A stretch of 64,000 bases of DNA from Streptomyces sp. NBC_00178 (GTDB lineage Bacteria > Actinomycetota > Actinomycetes > Streptomycetales > Streptomycetaceae). Both the position numbers and the translations under genes were made by a program. Below, one piece after another: positions 1 through 8,357 of this stretch (position 1 is the first letter of the stretch; each line of letters opens with the position of its first letter). The stretch covers positions 992,001 through 1,056,000 of the forward strand of contig NZ_CP108143.1 of assembly GCF_036206005.1 (NCBI RefSeq). Reading direction: 5' to 3'. Under the pieces are notes generated by a model, which had not been told where the DNA came from, did no database searches, and worked only from the letters and a program-made list of their open reading frames with translations.

Positions 1-1
1 C

Positions 2-970
2 TCACGCGACGGCCTTTCGCCGGACAACTGGTCCCCCGGCCTGGGAAACCTGGACGTGCACTACTCGTCCGGTCCGGCGAACCACTTCTTCTACCTGCTG
101 TCCGAGGGGAGCGGGGCGAAGGTGATCAACGGCGTCAGCTACAACAGCCCCACCGCCGACGGTGTGGCGGTGCCAGGCATCGGCAGGGAGAACGCCACCA
201 GGCTCTGGTACAAGGCACTGAGCGAGCGCTTCACCTCCACAACCGACTACGCGGACGCCCGCGCCAAGACCCTGCAGGCCGCTGCCGAACTCTGGGGGGC
301 CGGCAGCGCCACCTACAACACGGTCGCCAAGACCTGGGCCGCCATCGGCGTGGTCGCCCGCGTCACGGTCAGCAAGCCGGCGGACCAGAACACGATCGTC
401 AAAACCCCCGTGAACCTGCAGGTCCAGGCCGGCACCAACAACCCGGGAGCGCTGACGTACTCCGCCACCGGCCTGCCGGCGGGTCTGTCGATCAACGCGA
501 CCACGGGTCTGATCTCCGGGACGCCGACCACCATCGGCCTCAGCAGCGTGACGGTCAAGGTCCAGGACTCCTCCAAGGTTGCCGGCTCGGCGACCTTCGG
601 CTGGGGAATCACCGCAGTCGGCGGCAACGTCTTCACCAACACCACCGACGTGCCGGTGCCGGACGCCGGCGCAGCCGTCTACTCCGCCATCAAGGTCTCC
701 GGTCGGGCCGGCGCCGCGCCGAGCACCCTGTCGGTCGGCGTCGACATCGTCCACCCCTACCGCGGTGACGTGATTGTCGACCTGGTCGCCCCCGACGGCA
801 GCATCTACCACCTGAAGAAGTCCAACGGCTTCGACTCGGCGGCCGATGTCATCGCCGCCTACACCGTCAACGCGTCGAGCGAGACCGCCGGCGGCACCTG
901 GAAGTTGAAGGTCCAGGACGCTTACCACAAGGACAGCGGCCACATCAACAGCTGGAAGCTCACCTTCTGA
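2..970 (+). CDS. Secreted M4-type metalloprotease with Ig-like and P domains (5' end outside window)
   Basis: The reading frame is open from base 2, so the N-terminus and the HEXXH zinc site lie before the window. The first ~105 residues match the C-terminal helical domain of thermolysin-family (M4) peptidases. They include LDVHYSSGPANHFFYLL, whose His corresponds to the transition-state histidine of thermolysin. A putative Ig fold (He_PIG type, with TYSATGLPAGLSI and GLISGTP) follows, then a P/Homo-B domain (VDIVHPYRGDVIVDLVAPDG ... GTWKLKVQD) ending at a TGA. P domains usually help folding or substrate binding of secreted proteases. An S8 protease follows on the same strand 77 bases later, so the two may be co-expressed exoproteases. 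The family is clear; the substrate is unknown. Confidence 0.9.
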   Translation, partial: SRDGLSPDNWSPGLGNLDVHYSSGPANHFFYLLSEGSGAKVINGVSYNSPTADGVAVPGIGRENATRLWYKALSERFTSTTDYADARAKTLQAAAELWGAGSATYNTVAKTWAAIGVVARVTVSKPADQNTIVKTPVNLQVQAGTNNPGALTYSATGLPAGLSINATTGLISGTPTTIGLSSVTVKVQDSSKVAGSATFGWGITAVGGNVFTNTTDVPVPDAGAAVYSAIKVSGRAGAAPSTLSVGVDIVHPYRGDVIVDLVAPDGSIYHLKKSNGFDSAADVIAAYTVNASSETAGGTWKLKVQDAYHKDSGHINSWKLTF

Positions 971-1047
971 GCGGTGCCCCGCCCCCAGCCGGGCTGCGCT
1001 TGTTACCGCAGCCCCACCCCACTTGCCCTACGAGAGGTACCTCACTG

Positions 1048-4000
1048 ATGTCTGGAATCCGCCTCCTGGCGGCGGCGTCAACAGGATTGATACTGGTTGC
1101 CGGAGTCGTGCCGGCCGCGTCGGCGGCGCAGCCGGACCGCACCGGGACCGCCGCCCCTCCCGCCGCGCCTGCGGCCCACTCCGCGACCGTACGGCTGGTG
1201 ACCGGTGACAGGGTGACCGTGACGACGCTCGCCGGCGGTCGGCACACCGCGTCGGTGCAGCCCGGCCCCGGACGCGAGCACATCCCCTTCCGGACGTCGG
1301 AGGGCGACAGCAAGGCACTGACGGTGATGCCGTTCGACGCCCAAGGGCTGGTGGCCGCCGGAACCCTGGACCGACGCCTCTTCGACGTGACGGCCCTGAT
1401 CGCCGACGGCTACGACGAAGCCCACAGCACCGCGCTGCCACTGATCATCTCGTCGCAGCCGGTGCCGTCACGCTCCGGAGCAAGAGTCACGGCGCAGGCG
1501 TCGAAGGCGGCGACGGCCACGGCCGACCGGCTCGTACGGCTCAAGTCGGCCGCGACGCCCTTGCGCGACCTGGAGAGCATCCACGCGCGATCGCTGCGGG
1601 TCGCCGGCGACGACCTGGGCACGTTCTGGAAAACCCTGAATCGCGGCGGATCGACGGACGCCGCCCGCTCGGCTGTCACTCCGCGGATCTCGCTGGACGG
1701 CAGGGTGAAGGCGCTGCTCGACCGCAGCACCGCACAGATCAACGCACCCACCGCCTGGAAGGCGGGCTACGCGGGCCAGGGCGTCAAGGTGGCTGTGCTG
1801 GACACCGGTGCCGACGCCGCTCACCCCGACCTCGCCGGGCGCATCGTTCGGGCCAAGGACTTCTCCGGCAGCGGGAACACCGGGGATCACTTCGGGCACG
1901 GCACGCACGTCGCCTCGATCGTCGGCGGCAGCGGTGCGGCGTCCGGCGGGACCCGCCGCGGTGTCGCCCCCAAGGCCGACCTGCTGATCGGCAAGGTGCT
2001 GGACGACAACGGCTACGGCGAGGAGTCGGGCATCATCGCCGGCATGGAGTGGGCGACCGACGAGCACGCCAGGGTCGTCAACATGAGCCTCGGCGGGTCC
2101 ATCCAGACGGACGGCACCGACCCGCTGAGCGAGGCCGTCAACGCCCTGACCGCCGCCACCGGCACGCTCTTCGTCGTCGCGGCGGGCAACGACGGCCCGG
2201 GAACGTCCACCGTGGGCACGCCGGGCGCGGCCGACTCCGCGCTGACCGTGGGGGCCGTCGACCGTGACGACTCCCTCGCCCCCTTCTCCAGCAGGGGCCC
2301 GCGCTTCGGCGACGGCGCGGTCAAGCCCGACGTGACCGCCCCCGGCGTCGGCATCGTCGCCGCCCGTGCGGCCGGCACCACCTTGGGCGACCCGGTCGAC
2401 ACCGACTACGTCTCGCTGTCCGGGACCTCCATGGCCACCCCGCACGTCGCCGGCGCCGCCGCCCTGCTGGCCCAGCAGCACCCGGACTGGCATGCGCAGC
2501 AACTCAAGGACGCCCTGACCAGTACAGCCGACATCGTGCCCGGCACCGAGGTGACCGAGCAGGGCGGCGGTCGCATCGACCTCGCCTCGGCCATCGGCAC
2601 GGTCACAGCCACCGGCTCCGTCACCCTTGACCCGCTGCACATCGGCGGCGCGGCCGGAGAGCAGCAGACCGCCACCGTCCGCTACACCAACACAGGCGAT
2701 CAGCCGGTCACCCTCTCCCTGACGGCCCGTCTGGCGACCGACACCGGCAGGGCACTCCCGCCCGGAGTGGTCAGCCTCGGCTCCAGCGCCGTGCAGCTGG
2801 CGGCCGGAGCCACCGCCGACGTGCCGCTGAACGTCGACGCGACGCACGCCGTCCGTGGCAACTTCTACGGATACGTCACCGCCAAGTCCGCGGCCGGCGA
2901 CGTGGTGGCCCACACCACCGTCTCCCTCGTGGTGCACGCCCCGCAGCACCGGCTGACCGTGGTCGTCAAGGACCGCGCCGGCAAGGTCGTGCCGGGCGCG
3001 CTGCCCAACATCTGGAGCCCGGCCGGCTGGGCGCCGTACACCGACAGGGACGCGGCGGTCGCCGTCGTGGAGGAAGGGACGTACTACCTCAACAGCGGTT
3101 TCTACGACCAGACGCCGGACGGTGACCAGGTGGGCGACATCGTCCTGCCCGAGGTCAAGGTCACCAAGGACATGACGGTGACGCTGAACGCCGCCGATGT
3201 CACCGAGGTGAAGATCCGCACCCCGCGCCCCGCCGAACAGCACGGCGTCATCAGCACCACGCTGTACCGGCAGATCGATGGCCACGGCCTGCTGCAGGGC
3301 GCCCTCTACTTCGACACGGTCAATCATCTCTACATCAGCCCCACCGCTCCGGTGACCGACGGCGCCTTCGAGTACACCTCGCGCTGGCAGATGGTGGCTC
3401 CCCAGCTCCAGGCGAAGATCTCGGGCAGCTCGCAGACCGTCCGTCCGTACTACGAGCCGCTCTCCCCGGTGTTCGGGGACAAGGGCGCACGGCTGACCGC
3501 TGTGGACGCCGGGTCGGTGACCGAGCCCGACCTCGGCAACGTGCGGGGCAAACTGGCCGTGGCCCGGTTCAGCTGGCCCACGGGCGACTACGCCGGGTTC
3601 TCGCGGCTCGCTGCCGAGGCAGGGGCGAAGGCCGTGCTGTTCGCCTGGGAGCCGGTCGGAGGCGCGGCCTGGACGCGGTGGCAACCGGACGGTGAGCGCC
3701 TGGAACTCCCCTCGATGCGGACCAACTGGAAGATCGGTGGCGCGCTGCTGGAGCGCATCAAGAAGGGCACCACGACGCTGGAGTTCTCCGGCACGGTGCG
3801 CAGCCCCTACCTGTACGACGTGATGCCGGTCTCGAAGGGTTCCATCCCCCGGACGATGGTCCACGTCGTCTCGGACCGCAACACCGCGCAGGTCCGCGCC
3901 ACCTACACCCGCACCGGTGCCTCCACGTGGGCGAGCGAGCAGCGGTTCGGATGGCGGCCGTACCAGGACACCGCGTGGAACCAGTACAGCCGCTACGTGC

Positions 4001-4926
4001 CGGTGGGCCAGCAGCGTCTCGAGTACGTGAGCAGTGACGCGGACACGCTGTGGAGCCACACGGTGCACCACAACGTCGTCTGGAATCCGGACTTCGCCCT
4101 GGGCGCAGGATCACAGGACTCCCCGCACACCTACCAGCCCGGCCGGCACGCCACGGAGCGGTGGTTCGGAGCGGTCGTCCGCCCCTCGATCCCGCGCGGC
4201 TTCTCCGGGACGTCGGTGCGCAACGGTGACACCCTGTCGGTGTACGTACCGGAGTTCACCGACTCCGGACCCGGGCACTGGTCGTTCTCCGAGTTGCCGG
4301 CCTTCGGCGGCATCGGCGGCGAGGCCGGCTCACGCACGGCCACGGCGGACACCCGCAGGTACGACAGCGTTCCCGACACCGCCAAAGCCGTGCTGTACCG
4401 CGACGGCAAGCAGATCGCGGCATCCGACAAGGGCGCCTGGGGCAACTTCGAGGTGCCCTCGGGCAAGGCCACCTACAAACTGGATCTGACGACGGCACGC
4501 GAATCGGACGACTGGAACTTCGGTACCGACACGCACACCTCGTGGACGTTCCGCTCCGACACCGCGGCTCGCCCGACCATGCTGCCCCTGCTCCAGCTCG
4601 ACTACGACGTGCCGGTCGACGTGAACAACGCGGTGGACCGGGCGCGCACTCACAAGATCGGCTTCAACGTCCGCATGCAGGACGGGATGCCCGCCCCCCG
4701 ATGGGCGAAACTGAAGGTCGAGGCATCCTACGAGGACGGGAAGAACTGGACGACGGTGCGCGCCAAGCAGCACGGCAAGCGCGGGCAGTTCGTCGCGGAC
4801 CTGCAGCGGCCGTCGTACATACACGGCGACGCCTACGTGACACTGCGGGTGACCGCATCGGACGCGGCCGGGAGCAGCGTCCAGCAGACCGTCGTCCGCG
4901 CCTTCCTGCACCGCGGCCCCAAGTAG
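1048..4926 (+). CDS. Large secreted S8 (subtilisin-like) serine protease
   Basis: This 1292-residue protein starts at ATG 1048, preceded by GAGAGG. The 16 extra upstream codons in the open frame would bury the signal peptide. The start gives a signal peptide (MSGIRLLAAASTGLILVAG ... ASA). The catalytic triad is visible: Asp252 in AVLDTGAD, His284 in FGHGTHVAS and Ser461 in LSGTSMATPH. A PA-like insert (VRGKLAVARFSWPTGDYAG) lies around residues 830-880, followed by a long beta-rich C-terminal part. The length is about three times that of a minimal subtilisin, typical of the Streptomyces exoproteases of 1100-1300 residues. Its likely role is extracellular protein degradation. No LPXTG-type anchor is seen, so it is probably released. 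Confidence 0.95.
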   Translation: MSGIRLLAAASTGLILVAGVVPAASAAQPDRTGTAAPPAAPAAHSATVRLVTGDRVTVTTLAGGRHTASVQPGPGREHIPFRTSEGDSKALTVMPFDAQGLVAAGTLDRRLFDVTALIADGYDEAHSTALPLIISSQPVPSRSGARVTAQASKAATATADRLVRLKSAATPLRDLESIHARSLRVAGDDLGTFWKTLNRGGSTDAARSAVTPRISLDGRVKALLDRSTAQINAPTAWKAGYAGQGVKVAVLDTGADAAHPDLAGRIVRAKDFSGSGNTGDHFGHGTHVASIVGGSGAASGGTRRGVAPKADLLIGKVLDDNGYGEESGIIAGMEWATDEHARVVNMSLGGSIQTDGTDPLSEAVNALTAATGTLFVVAAGNDGPGTSTVGTPGAADSALTVGAVDRDDSLAPFSSRGPRFGDGAVKPDVTAPGVGIVAARAAGTTLGDPVDTDYVSLSGTSMATPHVAGAAALLAQQHPDWHAQQLKDALTSTADIVPGTEVTEQGGGRIDLASAIGTVTATGSVTLDPLHIGGAAGEQQTATVRYTNTGDQPVTLSLTARLATDTGRALPPGVVSLGSSAVQLAAGATADVPLNVDATHAVRGNFYGYVTAKSAAGDVVAHTTVSLVVHAPQHRLTVVVKDRAGKVVPGALPNIWSPAGWAPYTDRDAAVAVVEEGTYYLNSGFYDQTPDGDQVGDIVLPEVKVTKDMTVTLNAADVTEVKIRTPRPAEQHGVISTTLYRQIDGHGLLQGALYFDTVNHLYISPTAPVTDGAFEYTSRWQMVAPQLQAKISGSSQTVRPYYEPLSPVFGDKGARLTAVDAGSVTEPDLGNVRGKLAVARFSWPTGDYAGFSRLAAEAGAKAVLFAWEPVGGAAWTRWQPDGERLELPSMRTNWKIGGALLERIKKGTTTLEFSGTVRSPYLYDVMPVSKGSIPRTMVHVVSDRNTAQVRATYTRTGASTWASEQRFGWRPYQDTAWNQYSRYVPVGQQRLEYVSSDADTLWSHTVHHNVVWNPDFALGAGSQDSPHTYQPGRHATERWFGAVVRPSIPRGFSGTSVRNGDTLSVYVPEFTDSGPGHWSFSELPAFGGIGGEAGSRTATADTRRYDSVPDTAKAVLYRDGKQIAASDKGAWGNFEVPSGKATYKLDLTTARESDDWNFGTDTHTSWTFRSDTAARPTMLPLLQLDYDVPVDVNNAVDRARTHKIGFNVRMQDGMPAPRWAKLKVEASYEDGKNWTTVRAKQHGKRGQFVADLQRPSYIHGDAYVTLRVTASDAAGSSVQQTVVRAFLHRGPK

Positions 4927-4972
4927 GCCGCCGGCGGTCAGCGGTGAGGTGAATCCTCCCAGCACGAGCGGT

Positions 4973-5001
4973 GGGTGTCGGTTCCTGCGGGACCGGCACC
5001 C
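4973..5001 (+). terminator. Candidate terminator hairpin after the S8 protease
   Basis: An inverted repeat GGGTGTCGGT / ACCGGCACCC lies about 45 bases after the S8 stop. One pair is a G-U wobble and the loop is 9 nt. There is no U-tract, as is usual in Streptomyces. Confidence 0.5.
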
Positions 5002-5086
5002 GCCACGGCGTACGGCGAGGCCTGTCGTGCGGGGCCCCTCTCGTCACGGAGCCACGGGCCCAGGCCGGGACGGGTCACGGGATCCG

Positions 5087-5157
5087 TGGACGATCTGGGT
5101 CAGCCGAAAAGCTCAACCGAACCTGACGGTTGTGATTCGAGATGTTGGTGTCCACCA
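5087..5157. repeat. Direct repeat copy 1: displaced, degenerate copy of the yjbQ 3' end (attL-like)
   Basis: These 71 bases match 8286-8357 in the same orientation, with four substitutions and one missing A. The second copy is the 3' end of the intact yjbQ on the minus strand plus 13 bases beyond its stop. In this copy the missing A in the run at 5107-5110 puts the encoded tail (NISNHNRQVR...) out of frame, and nothing of yjbQ precedes it. Direct repeats of a gene's 3' end on both sides of foreign-looking DNA are what site-specific integration leaves. A decayed tandem duplication is the alternative. Confidence 0.7.
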
Positions 5158-5399
5158 ACATCCGTTAAGGCAACCTCCACGCTACCCGATCGCTGGCACC
5201 ACGTGATATGTCATCGAAAAGATGTCGGCCCGAGCGCGTAACGGAAAAGCCCAGGTCAGAGACCATAACTAAGATCGCCATCCTGCATGTGGCTACCTTG
5301 AGCGTCAAACGAGCGTCGTGGCCGACGGCCGGTGCGCCAGGCTCAGCTGTAGTCCCCCGCACCAGCAGCAGCCAGACCCGGACTTCGCCTGTCACCGGT

Positions 5400-5810
5400 T
5401 CAGGTGTTGTGACCGGGGCCGATCCGCTGCGGGGCTGCCTCGCGGAAGAGGGTCAGGAGGGCGTGTGCCTGCGGGGCGCCCGCGTCGAAGAACTGCGTGG
5501 CCAGTGCGGGTGGCACGGCAGTTCCATGCATGCGGACTTCATGGCAGCTGAAGCAGAACGCCGCCTCGAACAGCGCCTGGTCGAGAGTGTCCGCGTACGC
5601 CCGGACGCTCCAGCCGGGCGAGAAGCCACAGCGGTGCTGCACGCTGCCGGGCAGGCTCTCGATCAGGGTCAGGACGCCGGCCGCCTCGCTCCCGATCAAG
5701 TGGGCGCCCGCCCTGCCCGGATACGCGGCACCCCGCTTTGTCGGGAGTTCGGAGATCCTTACGACCTCCAGCAACACGGTGGTGGCTACGGCTTCGGCGG
5801 GCAGCTGCAT
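5400..5810 (-). CDS. Hypothetical protein, 136 aa
   Basis: Codon use is strongly Streptomyces-like (GC-rich third positions throughout), so this frame looks genuinely coding, unlike the overlapping plus-strand frames. There is no signal peptide or membrane segment. A Cys-containing patch (CGFSPGW ... AFCFSCHEVRMHG) is the most distinctive part and resembles a widespread family of short uncharacterised Streptomyces proteins. ATG 5810 has no visible Shine-Dalgarno sequence, and the frame closes only ten codons upstream, so the N-terminus may be truncated. It lies inside the yjbQ-bounded island. No function is assigned. Confidence 0.6.
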   Translation of the reverse strand: MQLPAEAVATTVLLEVVRISELPTKRGAAYPGRAGAHLIGSEAAGVLTLIESLPGSVQHRCGFSPGWSVRAYADTLDQALFEAAFCFSCHEVRMHGTAVPPALATQFFDAGAPQAHALLTLFREAAPQRIGPGHNT

Positions 5811-5987
5811 GTGCGAAGTCTGCCCGCGTCCGGTGCCACATCACCCACCGCATCCGCCTTCAAGGGAGCCGAATCCTCGCAACGGGTGGGCCGCCACCGC
5901 TGGACCGTGGGATGCACCATGGCCTGGCTCGCCGACTGCCGCCGCCTTCACCGAGGCTACGAACGCGGGCGCCGACACCAGGCAGTG

Positions 5988-6263
5988 AGCGGAGCGACTG
6001 GTGTCTCCTTCGGCACTCTGAAGCGCAGTCTGGCCGGGACGAAGCCGCAACCCACCCCCAGCCCTGACGCCTCCACTCCGACGATCATCACCCCCGGGCA
6101 CACGACCGGCGGTGCAGGCGGTATCACCGACACCGACGGCGGAGCACTGGCCTCCACAGGGGCGCAGGTCGGTGCACTCGTCGGCTTCGCGGCCCTGCTC
6201 GTCGCCACCGGGTGGCGCACGGCCGTCGTGGCCCACCGCCGCGCAACGCGAAACCGGATATGA
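5988..6263 (+). pseudogene. C-terminal remnant of a sortase-anchored (LASTG) surface protein
   Basis: The last ~90 codons of this frame encode a Pro/Thr-rich linker (TKPQPTPSPDASTPT), the sorting motif LASTG at 6147-6161, a hydrophobic stretch (VGALVGFAALLVATGW) and a basic tail (RRATRNR) ending at TGA 6261. This is the layout of Streptomyces LAXTG substrates of class E sortases. No credible N-terminus with a signal peptide is joined to it: the frame runs open upstream to 5208 but without coding character, and another frame (AAAFTEATNAGADTR, stop at 5986) looks briefly coding. The most likely reading is a truncated, frameshifted relic within the island. Confidence 0.5.
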
Positions 6264-6314
6264 GGGCCCGTTCTTGGCGCCGAGCCGTGCAGGCGGTTCC
6301 GCGCTCCTGCCGCC

Positions 6315-6401
6315 CTCGGCAGCGGCAGCCGCGCCCAACTCGGCTACCTCATCGCCCGCTCGGGCATCCTCGACCACCGCACGGCCGACCCGGCGGACTG
6401 A
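6315..6401 (+). pseudogene. Possible short C-terminal coding fragment
   Basis: A 28-codon stretch without a start (beginning LGSGSRAQLGYLIARSG and ending in ADPAD-stop) has normal GC-rich codon use. It lies between the LASTG remnant and the next gene. It could be the tail of a deleted gene. Too little is left to name it. Confidence 0.25.
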
Positions 6402-6456
6402 AACCGGCCCTCCTCCCCCGTACAACCATCCGCCAATCTCCGCTGTCTTGATCCCA

Positions 6457-7818
6457 GTGAAGATGACGCTCATCGCCTCCGCCGCCGCACTCGGCGCGCT
6501 CGCCGCCGTCACCGGCCCCGCCGCGGCCCCCGCCGCGGCCGCAACCGCCTCCGACGCCCTGTGGCTCTGGTCCGACCCGTACGAGATCACCCTCGCGGGC
6601 CCGTCCGAGGACGGCTCCCCCGCACCGTCGCAGTCGCTGACCGTGCAGATCAGCCACGACAACACGACGACCACCGTCCCGGCCGGCACGCTCACCGTCG
6701 ACGCCTCCGGAGTCGCCTCGTTCGCCGAGGTCACCTGGCCCGCAAACTGCCGCCCGGAGGACGAGACCACCGCCGTCTGCACCACCCCCGAACTCCCCGG
6801 CGGCGCCAACGCCCCCGCCGCGAGGATCGGCCTGACCACGAAGCCGGGCGCCACCGACGGCAACGACGGCTACGTCCGCTACACCGCCCAGGCCGGCGGC
6901 ATGAACGCCTACCCGGGCGAGACCTACGTCGCCGTCAACGACGGCCCCGCGCTCGGCCTCACCCAGGCCGAGTACCGCAGCGGCATGGCACCCGACCAGC
7001 CCTTCGACTCCTCCGTCGTCCTCGGCAACCAGGGCAACCGCACCGCCGACCGCACCCTGCTCACCGTCTTCACCTCCCGCGGCATCCGCCTCGGCATGTC
7101 CGTCCCCTCCAACTGCGAGTCCACGAACGCCGTCACCGGCCGCACGTTCCTCTGCATCCTGGACGAGCGGACGACTCCGGGCTCGTACCACTCCCTCCCG
7201 CTGAAGTTCCGCACCAAGGACATGGCCCTCTTCGACCGCGTCGACTATTCGGCGCAGCCCTATTCCGAGCAGGCGCTCGCCGAGGCCCGCGCCGGCCGCG
7301 CCTTCACCCCGGGCGCCGGCCCGGAGCTGAACCTCACCCCGGCCGCCGCCCCCTCCGACGAGCTCCAGCCGTACCGCAGCTTCACGGTGAAGACCGTCAA
7401 CCAGGCTGACTACCGGCTGACCGCCTCCACCGTCTCCGGCGCGGCCGGCGACACCGTCCCCGCCACCGTCACCGTCCACAACGCGGGCCCCGCCTGGGTC
7501 GCCTCCCTCGGCGCGGGCGAACCCGCCGCGACCGTCGACATCGACATCCCCGCCGGCACCTCGGTGACCTCCGCCCCCGACGCCTGCTGGTCCCAGTCCG
7601 AGACCCGCTACCGCTGCAACACCCCCATCTACCTCACCGAATCCGGCAAGCCCGCCACCCACGCCTTCCCCTTCACTCTCCACATCGACGAGGTCATCCC
7701 GAACGCCACCGCCCGCGCCGCCATCTACAACGACGCCTACGAACCCGCCGTCCGCACCTTCGACCCCGACCTGACGAACAACACGGCCACCCTCACCGTC
7801 AACCCCTCGACGAGCTGA
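6457..7818 (+). CDS. Secreted protein of unknown function (453 aa)
   Basis: GTG 6457 (VKMTLIASAA) is chosen over ATG 6463 because it adds a basic residue to the signal peptide; no clear Shine-Dalgarno is visible for either. The signal peptide ends near AAPAAAATA. The mature part is beta-rich and acidic, with a repeat-like C-terminal domain (TASTVSGAAGDTVPATVTVHNAGPAW-type, split here as VSGAAGDTV and TVTVHNAGP) resembling DUF11/CARD-B adhesion modules. Cysteines occur in spaced pairs (CRPEDETTAVC, CESTNAVTGRTFLC), suggesting disulphides. There is no LPXTG or LAXTG at the end, so it is probably released. It lies in the island. A surface or extracellular role is inferred. Confidence 0.8.
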   Translation: MKMTLIASAAALGALAAVTGPAAAPAAAATASDALWLWSDPYEITLAGPSEDGSPAPSQSLTVQISHDNTTTTVPAGTLTVDASGVASFAEVTWPANCRPEDETTAVCTTPELPGGANAPAARIGLTTKPGATDGNDGYVRYTAQAGGMNAYPGETYVAVNDGPALGLTQAEYRSGMAPDQPFDSSVVLGNQGNRTADRTLLTVFTSRGIRLGMSVPSNCESTNAVTGRTFLCILDERTTPGSYHSLPLKFRTKDMALFDRVDYSAQPYSEQALAEARAGRAFTPGAGPELNLTPAAAPSDELQPYRSFTVKTVNQADYRLTASTVSGAAGDTVPATVTVHNAGPAWVASLGAGEPAATVDIDIPAGTSVTSAPDACWSQSETRYRCNTPIYLTESGKPATHAFPFTLHIDEVIPNATARAAIYNDAYEPAVRTFDPDLTNNTATLTVNPSTS

Positions 7819-7831
7819 CGCACGTCCCCTC

Positions 7832-7881
7832 CGGCTGCCCGGCCCGACCCCTGCACCGGCCCTGTACGAGCCGGGCAGCCG
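7832..7881 (+). terminator. Hairpin after the secreted-protein gene
   Basis: A perfect 12-bp inverted repeat CGGCTGCCCGGC / GCCGGGCAGCCG with a 26-nt loop starts 14 bases after the stop codon at 7818. Confidence 0.5.
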
Positions 7882-8016
7882 ACCCCCGCACCTCCCCTTG
7901 TAACCCCACCCGCACCACCCGTGGGCGACTGGCCCGCTCAGAGGGCGGAACGGGCAACGGGCGGACCAAAGCGCCGAGCGCCCGACGCCGCCCACCCCCG
8001 CCCCACACGCACCCAG

Positions 8017-8277
8017 ACGGGACACAGAATCGGTGGCGCCCGAGGCCTCCCAGTCGTCGGCCCAGCCGATGATGTGCGCGCCCACGGACGCTGCGGCTGT
8101 GAGGACGTTCTCCCGCTGGCGCTCAGGGGACGACGTCGCCAGCTTCACGCGCGACAGGCGCCGCACGCCGAGCAGGCATTTACCGCATCCGTCGTAGGGG
8201 CGTTCGATCACATGTGGGGTCGTACCGTGCAAGATTCTTTCCGTTCGCGCACGCACAGTACGGAGAATCGGCGGCAC
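8017..8277 (-). pseudogene. Truncated serine recombinase (resolvase N-terminal fragment)
   Basis: Reading from ATG 8277, residues ~31-87 match the start of large serine recombinases found in Streptomyces phages and integrative elements. They include CLLGVRRLSRV with the candidate catalytic Ser in RLSR, TSSPERQRE, GAHIIGWADDWEASGATD. After GATDSVSR the frame loses all similarity and becomes non-coding antisense of the secreted-protein gene. The rest of the catalytic domain and the DNA-binding domains are absent, so it cannot be active. It sits immediately inside the right-hand yjbQ repeat, the usual position of an integrase. Confidence 0.7.
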
Positions 8278-8285
8278 GCCCCAGC

Positions 8286-8357
8286 TGGACGATCTGGGTC
8301 AGCCGAAAAAGCTCAGCCGCACCTGACGGTTGTGATTTGAGATGTTGGTGTCGACCA
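8286..8357. repeat. Direct repeat copy 2: 3' end of intact yjbQ (attR-like)
   Basis: This 72-base segment covers the last 19 codons and stop of yjbQ (minus strand) plus 13 bases beyond. It is repeated at 5087-5157 with 67 of 71 aligned bases identical. Identity begins outside the coding region (TGGACGATCTGGG), so the repeat is not just conserved protein sequence. Confidence 0.7.

Larger units (their letters stand above)
5087..8357. mobile_element. Probable remnant of an integrated element at the 3' end of yjbQ
   Basis: About 3.2 kb is bounded by direct repeats of the yjbQ 3' end (5087-5157 and 8286-8357). Inside are a hypothetical gene, a broken LASTG surface protein, a secreted protein of unknown function and, directly next to the right repeat, the N-terminal piece of a serine recombinase. 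Coding density is low compared with the flanking chromosome and several pieces are degenerate. The layout (intact target gene at one end, recombinase beside it, target fragment at the far end) fits a decayed integrative element. Element identity and mobility cannot be judged from sequence alone. Confidence 0.55.

Noticed and set aside
2..943. Long minus-strand open frame opposite the M4 protease
   Set aside because: It mirrors a well-supported plus-strand gene; such antisense frames are a by-product of GC-rich third positions and the product is low-complexity.
1468..4071. 867-codon minus-strand frame inside the S8 protease
   Set aside because: Fully antisense to a clear protease gene; composition is Arg/Gly/Val-rich without domains.
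5208..6263. One continuous plus-strand gene of 351 codons
   Set aside because: Only the last ~90 codons look coding; the rest is antisense to the minus-strand gene 5400-5810 and has no signal peptide for the sorting tail.
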